Shown piece by piece: positions 21,917 to 30,978 of a DNA stretch of 64,000 bases (position 1 is its first letter; the number at the start of each line of letters is the position of its first letter). The stretch lies in NCBI GenBank assembly GCA_009760885.1, contig CM019704.1:11988303-12052302 (forward strand). The letters run 5' to 3'. The notes beneath the pieces were generated by a model, which saw nothing but the letters and a program-made list of their open reading frames with translations, was not told the DNA's origin and did not search any database. This DNA is from Achatina immaculata. Taxonomy: Eukaryota > Mollusca > Gastropoda > Stylommatophora > Achatinidae. Position numbers and translations under genes: made by a program.

Positions 21917-24900
21917 CTATTCAGTAGAAGGAATCGCAGTTAATATGTTGATCACAACACGTTCTATGAACTGCTTCCTGCCATCTAGTTCCAATAGTGG
22001 GAACTTTTCCATAAGTGCTTTATGGAGATCTTTCATCGTGAACGTTTCTAAGTCCACGGTATCCATTATCTGCCCTATTGCCACAACGAGCTTACGATCG
22101 GAGACGTACAACTGATCAATCTCCGTATCGCAATCGGCACTAGGTGAAGTCTCTTCAGGGAAATAATCTTCACTGTGAGGACAGTGTTCCTTCTGAGACT
22201 TATGGCAGATATCGGCTCTCCTCCGTTTCTTCCGCCTATGCCGAGGTCGCAAGTCATCCACCGACATAGGAACTGCTGAGGCGGAAGCATCCACCTCCAT
22301 ATAGTGGTCTGAGGGAGGAGCTCTAGGGACCACTCTCTGCTGGGTTTCCTTCAGGTACCACGGTGGGAGCCTGGGAACAAAACGAGGAGGCGGCGGAAGA
22401 GAAAATCTCTGTCTAATGGGACGCGGCAAGTAAGATCTACAACGATCTTGCTGATATTGCCTCTGAAAGGTCCCACCAGGCAACGATACATTAATGGCGA
22501 CGTCCTGAACCATAGGACACAATGTATTGGTCGCCCTCTCTACTCTCTCTTTCTGCTGACAGGGACACGGCAAGTCAGTCTGCACAGAGCAATCTACTAC
22601 AAGCGGAGGCTCTGCCTGTGAATAGGCCTCCACAACGCTCACTGACTTTACGACATATGTCTCAGATCCTTGTGACTGAGGGACGTCCCCATCAAGAACG
22701 TGAACTGGTACTGGTAGAGAAGTGGCACGATCGAAACTTGCCAACGTTGTCTCCCGCGCACCTGGATGAAAGAACATCTGAAGGTCCAGGGTGCGGAGGT
22801 TAGCAAACCACCTCTGCAACTTGACGTCTGACATCTCCTGTTTGCTGATAAATGCGTCCACCAAGGGTCTATGGTCAGTCTTCACAGCGAAATGTCTATT
22901 CGCCAGAAAATATCTCAACTTCTGCGTGGCGTAATGGACAGCATACGCTTCTCTCTCGAAAGTAGACCACTTAGTCTGCGAGCGCGACAGCTTCTGCGAA
23001 AGAAAATATAAGGGCTCTTCAACTGAGAGTCCATCAGAAGAGGAGGCTGTCTGCACCAAACAGGCTCCAACCGCAACATTGGAAGCATCTGTATACAATG
23101 TAAGTGGCTTATGCAAGTCAGGATGCGAGAGAAGCGGTACTTTCGCAAGGCGATCCTTCAAAGACTCGAACGCCATTTGACAGACTGGAGACCATTTGAA
23201 CCTATGACCCTTCTTGGTGAGGTCCACTATGGGAGCCACAATCTCCGAAAAGTGGGGAATGAAACGTCGATAGTAACTGCACGTCCCCAAAAAAGAGCGC
23301 ACCTCCTTCACATTCAAAGGAGACGGCATGTCGGCAATGGCTCTGACCTTCTCAGGATCAGGAGATATGCCTGACTGGCTGATGACATACCCGAGATACT
23401 TTGTCTCAGAGGCCGCAAAGTGACATTTGGATGGTTTGAGCTTGACCTGGTGCTCGCGCAATCGGTCGAATACCGCCTGAAGATCGCCAACATGGTCTTC
23501 GATCGTTCCATCAGTGAACACCAATATATCGTCAATATAGGCTTGTGCAAACTTGCCTAAGCCCTGTAATACTGTGTCCATGAGTGCGACAAAGGTAGAT
23601 GGTGCCCCTTTTAAACCAAAGCTCATGTAATTAAAACAGAAAGAACCCAGATGACAGCTAAAAGCTGACTTCTGCTGAGCGTCCTTGGACAAGGGAATAC
23701 ACCAAAAGCCACAACGAGCATCCAAAGTGCTGAAAAATTTGGCTTTGCCTATCGTGCTCAGGATGTCCTCAATGCGTGGCAATGGATATGACAATGAACG
23801 TGTCACCGCATTGAGTGCACGGTAGTCGCAGCAGAAACGATGGGTACCATCTTTCTTAGTCACCAAGACAACTGGTGATGACCACTCTGAGATCGTGCGA
23901 GAAATTATTCCGTCACGCAACATATTCTCGACGGCCCTCTCTATCACCTCTCTACTCGCCAACGGAGTGCGGTAGGGTTTCCTGGAGATTGGCGGATGAT
24001 CGCCTGTATCAATCTCCATCTGCACTGTCGAGGTATGCGATATCTCGGAATCAGTCAAGGCAAAGACATCCTTGTTCTGTGTCAACAACGTGGATATTAT
24101 GTCCTTGTGCACTTCAGGGCACTGAACCTGTCGAACGATAGTCTCAGAACGACTGTCAGGTGTTGTCTCCTCAGTACCAGAAACCTGCTGGATAGAGTCA
24201 ACTGACTCCGTGAATGGTGTCAATTTTCCTAAAACACATCCACGTCTGAGCTCGATGTGTTTACTAGAATGATTAATTACTGTCAACACGGGATAGCGAT
24301 TAGTGTGGAGCTCACATACTGAGTCTACCAACTCTATCTCCGGCTGGGACAGTAAGAATGGTGTCTCAATACCCTGAACCATATAAGAATTGCCAGATGG
24401 AAAATATGGTTGGGCTTTCAGTTTAAGAGGAATAAGATTGACGGAACGTGGAGAAAGAAGAGAAGAACGCTGGACACGAAGAATAGAAGCAATGTGTGCA
24501 TCTAATTCTAAAGGAATCATCTTGTTATGTATGTTTAGTGTATTAGAATTGTAATCGATGACAGCACCAGAACGAGACAAAAAATCACGCCCCAGAATGG
24601 CGGAACGGTTCATGTTGCGAACCACATAAAAGCAATGAGAAACAGTGACACCAGCAATAGAAATAGGTAAGTAAACTCTGCCAATTACTCTCATGGAAGC
24701 TGCAGTAACAGTCTGCAGAGTAATTCTAGCGGGCAAGAGCTTAGGAGCAGAACGTAAGGATCTGTATACAGAATCCTTGACAAGACAGACACTAGCTCCT
24801 GTGTCTAACAATGCTCGAATTCGAAAAGTATCAACAGAAACAAGGACAGAAGTAGGAGTCGGGGGATTCGCAGCCACCGAGCGTAGTGGTGTCGCATGCG

Positions 24901-24970
24901 AAAATGAGACAGAGTGTTTGGCAGATCTAGATGGTGTAAAGATACGGTCGGACACATGGGAGCTATTCAT
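21917..24970 (-). CDS. Gypsy pol: protease-RT-RNase H with a novel C-terminus
   Basis: 1017 residues from the first ATG; in practice probably fused to Gag by -1 frameshifting at 24985-24991. An aspartic protease has LLDTGAS at 54-60. The RT has the catalytic D417 and YIDD at 478-481, with intact flanking motifs such as FGLKGAPSTF. RNase H has D628 (TDAS), FEREA at 671-675, D699 and a D at 747. A zinc-binding HHCC module and DDE integrase core should follow, but neither is present. Instead residues 752-905 are proline- and arginine-rich with scattered cysteines, 908-918 form a basic cluster resembling a nuclear localisation signal, and 956-1012 form a predicted helical module with the pattern of a DEK_C domain (DLETFTMKDLHKALMEKF). 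All catalytic residues of the recognised enzymes are intact. Confidence 0.92.
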   Translation of the reverse strand: MNSSHVSDRIFTPSRSAKHSVSFSHATPLRSVAANPPTPTSVLVSVDTFRIRALLDTGASVCLVKDSVYRSLRSAPKLLPARITLQTVTAASMRVIGRVYLPISIAGVTVSHCFYVVRNMNRSAILGRDFLSRSGAVIDYNSNTLNIHNKMIPLELDAHIASILRVQRSSLLSPRSVNLIPLKLKAQPYFPSGNSYMVQGIETPFLLSQPEIELVDSVCELHTNRYPVLTVINHSSKHIELRRGCVLGKLTPFTESVDSIQQVSGTEETTPDSRSETIVRQVQCPEVHKDIISTLLTQNKDVFALTDSEISHTSTVQMEIDTGDHPPISRKPYRTPLASREVIERAVENMLRDGIISRTISEWSSPVVLVTKKDGTHRFCCDYRALNAVTRSLSYPLPRIEDILSTIGKAKFFSTLDARCGFWCIPLSKDAQQKSAFSCHLGSFCFNYMSFGLKGAPSTFVALMDTVLQGLGKFAQAYIDDILVFTDGTIEDHVGDLQAVFDRLREHQVKLKPSKCHFAASETKYLGYVISQSGISPDPEKVRAIADMPSPLNVKEVRSFLGTCSYYRRFIPHFSEIVAPIVDLTKKGHRFKWSPVCQMAFESLKDRLAKVPLLSHPDLHKPLTLYTDASNVAVGACLVQTASSSDGLSVEEPLYFLSQKLSRSQTKWSTFEREAYAVHYATQKLRYFLANRHFAVKTDHRPLVDAFISKQEMSDVKLQRWFANLRTLDLQMFFHPGARETTLASFDRATSLPVPVHVLDGDVPQSQGSETYVVKSVSVVEAYSQAEPPLVVDCSVQTDLPCPCQQKERVERATNTLCPMVQDVAINVSLPGGTFQRQYQQDRCRSYLPRPIRQRFSLPPPPRFVPRLPPWYLKETQQRVVPRAPPSDHYMEVDASASAVPMSVDDLRPRHRRKKRRRADICHKSQKEHCPHSEDYFPEETSPSADCDTEIDQLYVSDRKLVVAIGQIMDTVDLETFTMKDLHKALMEKFPLLELDGRKQFIERVVINILTAIPSTE

Positions 24971-24981
24971 GCGCCGACTTG

Positions 24982-25884
24982 TCAGTTTAAATGTACACGA
25001 TCCTTCCTTTCACTCTGCTTACAAAATCGGGCTATGTGACCTCTCCTTCCACAGTTATAACAAGATCTAGTTTCTTGTGGTAGTGTACTCGCAGGTTTAG
25101 CCTTCCTGGTATTCGATCTCTGGTGGTCTATCCTACCCGCTTCGAAGTGTGAAGACGTCCGTCGAGAGTTCTCCTGATGAGAGACTAACTGTACTCTCTG
25201 CGAATCCACACAAGGAGACTCTCTGTGTGTCGTCACCTCACCGGACGGTCGAGAACCTGCAATGAAAGCTTGTCGGGAACTACAACTAAGATTCACCGAC
25301 TTCATGAGGTCATTTTCTTGTAAGGCTAAGTCCACCGCCTGTGAAAACAGAACAGGTTTATCTCTTAATAATTTTGATTTCAATGCGCGAGAAAGTAGTG
25401 CATCTACAAACGACTGCACCATTTGCCTCTGCGCCAGCGGAGTTACCCATTCCGCCTCAGAGTAAGCAACTCTGGCTGCCTCACTGATGCGATCAGCCAG
25501 CGCTTGAATGGGCTCTCCAGGAGACTGTCGAGTAGAGGCTAGCGTATGCCAGGCCTCCTGAGGAGTCTGCAGCACCCCATATCGTGCTAATAAAACAGAT
25601 ACGAACTCCTCCCATGTCTCTTGAATCTGGAGTCGCTGTTTAACGAACTCTGCCAGCGAACCTGTGGTGCGTAAATACACCAAGTTCTTCTTACTGGGCA
25701 CATCAGCATTCCGCATGTCCATAATCTTATTAATCTCATCCAGCCATGGTTTCAATTTTGCTGGGTCCCCGTCGAACTTTGCTACAGCTGACATGACGTG
25801 GGAAAACCTCAAGTCATTGCTGACTTGGGACAGGGTATCTTGTAATAACCCCAGCAAATCTGACGTGGATGGAGCTGAAGCCAT
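24982..25884 (-). CDS. Gypsy Gag with CCHC zinc knuckle
   Basis: A 300-aa structural protein. The central region (about 30-190) is helical with the PWLDEI, TWEEFVSVLLARY and SPGEPIQALADRI segments typical of retrotransposon Gag capsids. A basic, serine-rich linker leads to a single nucleic-acid-binding knuckle CYNCGRRGHIARFC (C275, C278, H283, C288). The stop codon comes directly after the slippery heptamer that joins it to pol. The start is the first ATG after a ~830-bp leader. No breaks are seen. Confidence 0.9.
   Translation of the reverse strand: MASAPSTSDLLGLLQDTLSQVSNDLRFSHVMSAVAKFDGDPAKLKPWLDEINKIMDMRNADVPSKKNLVYLRTTGSLAEFVKQRLQIQETWEEFVSVLLARYGVLQTPQEAWHTLASTRQSPGEPIQALADRISEAARVAYSEAEWVTPLAQRQMVQSFVDALLSRALKSKLLRDKPVLFSQAVDLALQENDLMKSVNLSCSSRQAFIAGSRPSGEVTTHRESPCVDSQRVQLVSHQENSRRTSSHFEAGRIDHQRSNTRKAKPASTLPQETRSCYNCGRRGHIARFCKQSERKDRVHLN
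24985..24991 (-). promoter_or_regulatory. -1 ribosomal frameshift slippery site (T TTA AAC)
   Basis: On the minus strand the last gag codons read CAT TTA AAC TGA. T_TTA_AAC in the gag frame is a canonical X_XXY_YYZ heptamer. Slipping back one base gives TTT AAA CTG ACA, exactly the pol frame, which is then open to 21917. The stop codon directly after the heptamer is a common arrangement. Confidence 0.85.
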
Positions 25885-26716
25885 TGTGCGTCTATCCGTA
25901 GTGCACTCTACTTATTGTTAGTATATACCACTGAAATCAATACAATGCCACCATATACAGTAATGTCAACAATTATTCAAAACAATGGCATATCAATTAT
26001 TCATTATCATGCACTAATGCCATCCAACTAATAACCATAGAAAAGAAAATCAATTAAATACCATACCACGCACTAACTAACTACACTGAAGTCCTAAGTT
26101 AAATGAAAAGCCACAAGAGGTCTATGTACTGTTCCGAATATCACCACTAAAATCAATGTTCAATAAAGTCCCGCTAATAACACTGGAGAAGAATGTCCTA
26201 CAATGTCTATTCCAAATATAAGTGAATCTACAATGTCTGAAATCCTACACCACACATAAAGAGCACAATCCAAACTGTCCATGTATCAATGTCCACTCCT
26301 GTCTATCTGCCGAAATTGTGGAAAACCGTTAATTTTGTCAACATGTTACCTCCCCTGTCCGGATGGAGTTGGTTGAGAAGTAAATGTCGCTTGGAACAAC
26401 TGCTCTAGTTCCTCACCGGATAGTAGTTCAGGTTCAGTCTCACTGGACTTGATTGCAGGCACAGGTAGGCTTCAGTAGCTGCACTGCCCAGGACCCAGGA
26501 CTAGATGTGACACAAACTTTCTTTTGGGTAGGCCGGACATCATCGCCGATTTGAATAACTTCTACGATAACTGTCTCTGACACTAACAAAAATACTATTC
26601 CCTATCCAAAACTTGAAAACCACTGACGAAACATACTAGCAACACACAACTGTGGGCTAGAAAAAACGTGCATGAACTGTTAAACATGTAAACAAACACA
26701 CTGGACGTGACAAGTG
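25885..26716 (-). other. Gypsy untranslated leader
   Basis: About 830 bp between PBS and gag without a substantial ORF. It is expected to hold packaging signals; none can be defined by eye. Confidence 0.6.
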
Positions 26717-26717
26717 G

Positions 26718-26732
26718 CCTGATACGGCACCA
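26718..26732 (-). promoter_or_regulatory. Primer binding site of the gypsy element
   Basis: On the minus strand TGGTGCCGTATCAGG starts one base after the 5' LTR. It begins with TGG, as required to pair with a tRNA CCA end. I cannot name the tRNA with confidence. Confidence 0.7.
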
Positions 26733-26733
26733 C

Positions 26734-27411
26734 TGAAGCAGAATCACGGCGCCACTGAAACAGGTTTCCCCTTACAAGGAGACTACTGGTTTGATTGATT
26801 CTTCTTGTGGAGTACAGTTTCAACTTATAAGTTTCTTCTTGTTGCTGGTGTTCTAACCATCACCTAATTTTCTGTATTATACACTAAGAAAATACAACAA
26901 GACACCCAGGCTTTCAACTCCACAAAAGATAGTACAATACAACAACTTGAACATAACTTGGCAGTCTTCCGACCAAAACAAACTGGTCAACAATGAGAAT
27001 TTCCACAAAGCCAATTGGTGTAGTTTATCATCAGACAACACACATTTATTACAGAAATTCACAGTAACAAATGCCCGGCGTGAAATATCTACGCCACATG
27101 GGCAAGGAAAACCTTACAATGATTTATTCATACCAAAAACCATACTTACAGGCTTACCAAGGACTGCAGCCACACAGAAAAAAACAAACTAAACTAATTC
27201 TGACAACAAGACTCGCTCTACCCCATTCTCGTTCGCCCAACACGTCCATCCAGTTCAAAGTTCCACACATAGACTGCCTAACGACCGGCTTTTTCACACG
27301 GACCTTTTTAACGACTTCTTTGCACACGTACTTTCCTAATGACGTAGTCTACGCAACACAATTATTAGCAATACACAAAAACTCTCTGAACAGAATGGCT
27401 ATTCTGTTACA
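26734..27411 (-). repeat. 5' LTR of the gypsy element (678 bp)
   Basis: Same length as the 3' LTR and apparently identical to it. It carries the same edge hairpin and AATAAA. Confidence 0.95.
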
Positions 27412-28106
27412 CTTGCTCGCACATCTTGTAGTGATTTTTTCCACTTGTTGTTTATTAGTATGTGATCGATTTGGTTTTCTGTGGTTTTATCTGGGGACCT
27501 CCAAGTCGCTTTATGGATGTTTTTATGTTGGAAAATTGTCCCTCCGACGGTCATCATGTTTTCTTCACAGAAACTGCACAGTCTTTCTCCATTTTCATTT
27601 ATTTCTTCGATTCCTTCTCTTCCCATCATTCTTCTTCTATCTTCATTTCCCTTACCTACTTTTGTATTGAAGTCACCCAAGATGAGTAGCATATCACGCT
27701 TGAGTATTGTTTCTACTGTGGCTTGGTGGCTGTTGTAAAAATCTTCTTTTAATTCCTCTTCAGCTGCTTCTGTTGGTGCATAACAAGCTATAACAGACAG
27801 CTTCGTGAATCTTGAGTTGAAGCATGCATATAATAATCTCTCATTTATGGGGGTTCATTTCAGCAATGCTCTTGATGCTTCTTTTGTTATAATCAATGCT
27901 GCTCCTCCTTCATGATGATCTTCTTTACCTGACCATATTATTGTATCCTCTGTGTGCTGTGTTGTTAATTTCCTTCTGCCTTGTCCTGTCCATCTTGCTT
28001 CTTGTATTCCTAGTATGTCTAGTTTGTATCTGTGCATTTCCTAGATGGTTTGTGCTAGTTTTCCAGTCTGGTTAAGTGTTCTTACATTCCAACTGCTCAT
28101 TTGCAT
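27412..28106 (-). pseudogene. LINE AP-type endonuclease, broken
   Basis: Starting near 28106 (MQMSSWNVRTL), the frame shows the expected motifs in order: QEARW, GGAALI, CYAPTE, GDFNTKVG and DHILIN. There are two nonsense changes (TAG near 28045; TGA at 27855-27857 where tryptophan is expected). The gypsy insertion cuts it just before its last catalytic motif, SDHN, which lies on the far side at about 20830. The codon phase is continuous across the insertion once one CTTG is discounted. Confidence 0.8.
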
Positions 28107-28376
28107 CTTGTGTTTAGGTTCCAGTAGGTCTACAGTCGGTTGGGGACTTCCTGTTACTGGCTTTCATCCACAACCTTCATGGGCTAAATTTCCCGATAAG
28201 CATTTCTCCTTCCACCTGCATTTGTTGTTTCCCTTGCTTTTGTTTCTGTAGCAGTCTGATAGCTTTTTACAGATAGGGTTGCTGGCCCTATGCCGAACCC
28301 TCCTTAGTCGCCTTTTACTATCATGCGTGGTAGGGTACAGTGGTCCTATTCTTTGCAGATCCCGGGTTTCACGCGG
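28107..28376 (-). other. RTE-like LINE 5' untranslated region
   Basis: A 5' leader with GGATCTGCAAAGAATAGGAC and GCATAGGGCCAGCAACCCTA on the minus strand. The 78-aa frame here is not supported as a gene. Confidence 0.55.
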
Positions 28377-28889
28377 GCGCACAAGGCAAATATACGACAT
28401 AAATTTCTTTCTCTAGAAAAATACAAGATATAAACCAATATTTCGGCCATATGACAGATAAAAGGGATGACGACTGCTGTAAAACTGGTTCTAATAATAA
28501 AGGTAGATAGAGGTGTATGATGCAGTTTTACAAGGTGGCAGAGGGAGTGAGTAAAGTAAGAAAAGTGAGAAAAAAGGAATAGAAAGTATGAGAGCGAGAT
28601 GAGAATGTATACATGAAAAAGATACAACATCCAATATTTCGGCGTTAGCCTTTTTCGAGGATTACATACACAAACGAAACAAAAACGTATAACTAATCGA
28701 AAACCGTATCTTAATGTGGCATCCTCCAAAAGTAGGAAACACACAGAAATGCGTGTCCACTAGATGAGGCACAGAGACAACGCGGGGTCACACAAAGGAT
28801 ACGCTGATGTAGCCAATCTTAAAGAAAAGATGAAGAGACGGAGGAAAACAGGTGGGGGAAGGGGGAAGGGCAACAGAAACATGATAGCC

Positions 28890-29874
28890 GCTAGAGGAGA
28901 AGGTGTCGGGGGGGGGGGGGGAAGCGGAGAGATAATGAATGAAGAACATAAACACCTGCGGGGAGAAAATGTGAAACTGTTGAATAGAACAAGACCTTAT
29001 AGGTCGCCAAAGAAGAAAAGAAGGTGGCGATAGGGAGGGAAGCTGGGAGAAAGAAGCAAGAAAGTAGAGTATAAATCACAAAAAGGGGGTAGGAAACTAA
29101 AGAAACTAAAGAAGTTAAAGAAAGCGGAAGACATTGTTAATTAACGCTGGGTGGAGACAGACAGCCTGGAAAATAAGGCGATGTTCTAGGACCCTCCGAG
29201 ATCGTACATCAGCAGAACAAGAGCGGATCGCACTAACAGAAATGTCCTGTTTACCCCTGTGGTTGCTAAAGCAAAAATGTTTAGCCACAGGTGTCCAGGC
29301 CCTCTTAGAAATGTCGTTAAGATGTTGGCTAAAATGATCTCCTAAGCGTTAACCAGTCTCATTATATACTTCATACCACAAGGTTTGCACATAATAGCAT
29401 AAATAACATTGCATGAAGTGCAGGTGAAACCCTCCTGAACTGGTAACGTGGACTTAGGGAAGGAGATCTGGCTAGCCTCGACAACAAACGGACAAATGTT
29501 ACATCTACGGCGTCCGCAACGTCTGGTACCACAAAAAGTGTCATCTGTCTTAAGGCGACTTGGTTCTCCAAAAAGTTCACGTGTGTCAGGCTCGATCTGG
29601 GGGAGATGGAGATGGGAAACAGTATGTTTTTAACTGCCAAACTATGAGGGTGGTGCATGAGTACCAGTTTAACTCTGTCCGAGCTACAGTGCGGAGTGAG
29701 GGCTTGTTGCTGCGATATATGGATGATGCGGTTCCAAGATGACGAGAGAACATGTTCTGGATAGCTGCGTTGACATAATAAATCTAGCATTTTATGGCCT
29801 TGATCCCGGAAATCAACATCCTCAGTACATAAACGTCGTAACCTTGAGACCCTTACACTCCTGCTTGGCCACAC
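28890..29874 (-). pseudogene. PLE RT C-terminus and endonuclease, broken (minus copy)
   Basis: The 29371-29874 frame carries the end of the RT (SRLRRLCTEDVDFRDQGHKML) and then drifts out of frame in the region encoding the zinc-finger linker. The plus strand has homologous sequence at 30420-30870. GIY-YIG residues are not intact. Confidence 0.65.
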
Positions 29875-29884
29875 CTACCATATC

Positions 29885-30870
29885 TTCACTCTTGATGTAG
29901 TATCCTTATACACATCCATCCCGCATAATCAGGGACTTCAGGCCGTCAAATTCTTTCTCTATTTCTACGTCTACTATTCTGCACCTTACACGACTTGTCC
30001 TCCAACTCAATTCTTTTGAATTCAATGGCCTGTACTTCGACCAGATAAGTGGTGTAGTCATGGGTACCAAAACTGGCCCTAGCTACACATGTCTGTTCAT
30101 GGGCCACTTCGAACACAAGGTTCTGAGATTCTGTAGAGGTCCCTTTCCCGCCTTTTATAGACGATACACAGATGACGGCATTGGGTCACATCAGTGTCAG
30201 AGGAAGATCTTGACAACTTTATCAGTTTTGTTAAGGAGTACAATCCTGTCATTTCCTTCACCTCCCATGTCTCTGCTACTTCCGCTAACTTTCTTGACAT
30301 TGCCGTCACCATCGGCCCTTCCGGGCTTACTACTTCTAACCACTATAAACCTACAGACTCTCACAGCTACCTCTTGTACTCTTCCTCTCATCCCAGATCG
30401 TGTAAGGACTCTATTTCTTTTTCCCAGCTTCTTAGGTTGCAAAGTTTTTGTACTGAGGATTTGGATTTCCATGATCAAGGCTGTAAAATGCTAGATTTAT
30501 TTCGTCAACGCGGCTAGCCAGATCTCCTTCCCCAAGTCCAAGTTATCAGTTCAGGAGGGTTTCACCTGCACTTCATGCAATGTTATTTATGCTATTATGT
30601 GCAAACCTTGTGGTATGAAGTATATAGGTTGAGACCGGTTTACGCTTAGGAGATCATTTTCGCCAACATCTTAACGACATTTCTAAGAGGGCCTGGACAC
30701 CTGTGGTTAAACATTTTTGCCTTACCAACCACAGGGGAAAATAGGACATTTCTGTTAGTGCGATCCGCTCTTGTTCTGCTGATGTACGATCTCGGAGGGT
30801 CCTAAAACAGTGCCTTATTTTCCATGCTGACTGTCTCCGCCCAGCTTTAATTAACAATGTCTTCAGTTTC
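29885..30870 (+). pseudogene. PLE reverse transcriptase and endonuclease, broken (plus copy)
   Basis: Recognisable PLE RT segments occur across shifting frames: TLDVVSLYTSIPHNQGL, the catalytic FYRRYTDDGIGSH (YxDD type, about 30157), SVSEEDLDNFISFVKEYNPV, FLDIAVTIG, YKPTDSHSYLLYSSSHPRS. It ends with CTSCNVIYAIMCKPCGMKYIG of the GIY-YIG domain near 30570-30630 (21 residues, so quoted only as positions beyond its first part), followed by a stop. At least four frameshifts or stops break it. Confidence 0.75.
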
Positions 30871-30978
30871 CTTTAACTTCTTTAGTTTCCTTTAACTTCT
30901 TTAGTTTCCTTTAACTTCTTTAACTTTCCACGACTAATTTTTGTGATTTATGCTTTATTTTCTTGTTTCTTTCTCCTA

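Larger units (their letters stand above)
20864..27411 (-). mobile_element. Complete Ty3/gypsy-type LTR retrotransposon without integrase
   Basis: A 6548-bp element, minus strand, inserted into the LINE endonuclease region. It has two 678-bp LTRs that look identical, TG...CA ends, a CTTG target duplication, a PBS next to the 5' LTR, a polypurine tract next to the 3' LTR, intact gag, and an intact 1017-codon pol in the -1 frame. Pol carries protease, RT and RNase H, but no integrase domain; the ~830-bp leader and ~375-bp trailer hold no further ORF that could supply one. Identical LTRs imply recent insertion. Confidence 0.93.
18611..28376 (-). mobile_element. RTE-like LINE split by a gypsy element
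   Basis: A non-LTR retrotransposon on the minus strand. The 5' end is near 28376 and the 3' end runs into a GA/CT microsatellite tail at 18611-18650. The order is 5' UTR, AP-type endonuclease (27412-28106), then, after the 20864-27411 insertion, the end of the endonuclease, RT with the FADD motif, and C-terminal region. Without the insertion it is about 3.2 kb, close to full length for RTE. Several stops and frameshifts show it is dead. Clade assignment rests on the WNVRTL-start endonuclease and overall order and is moderately firm. Confidence 0.75.
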
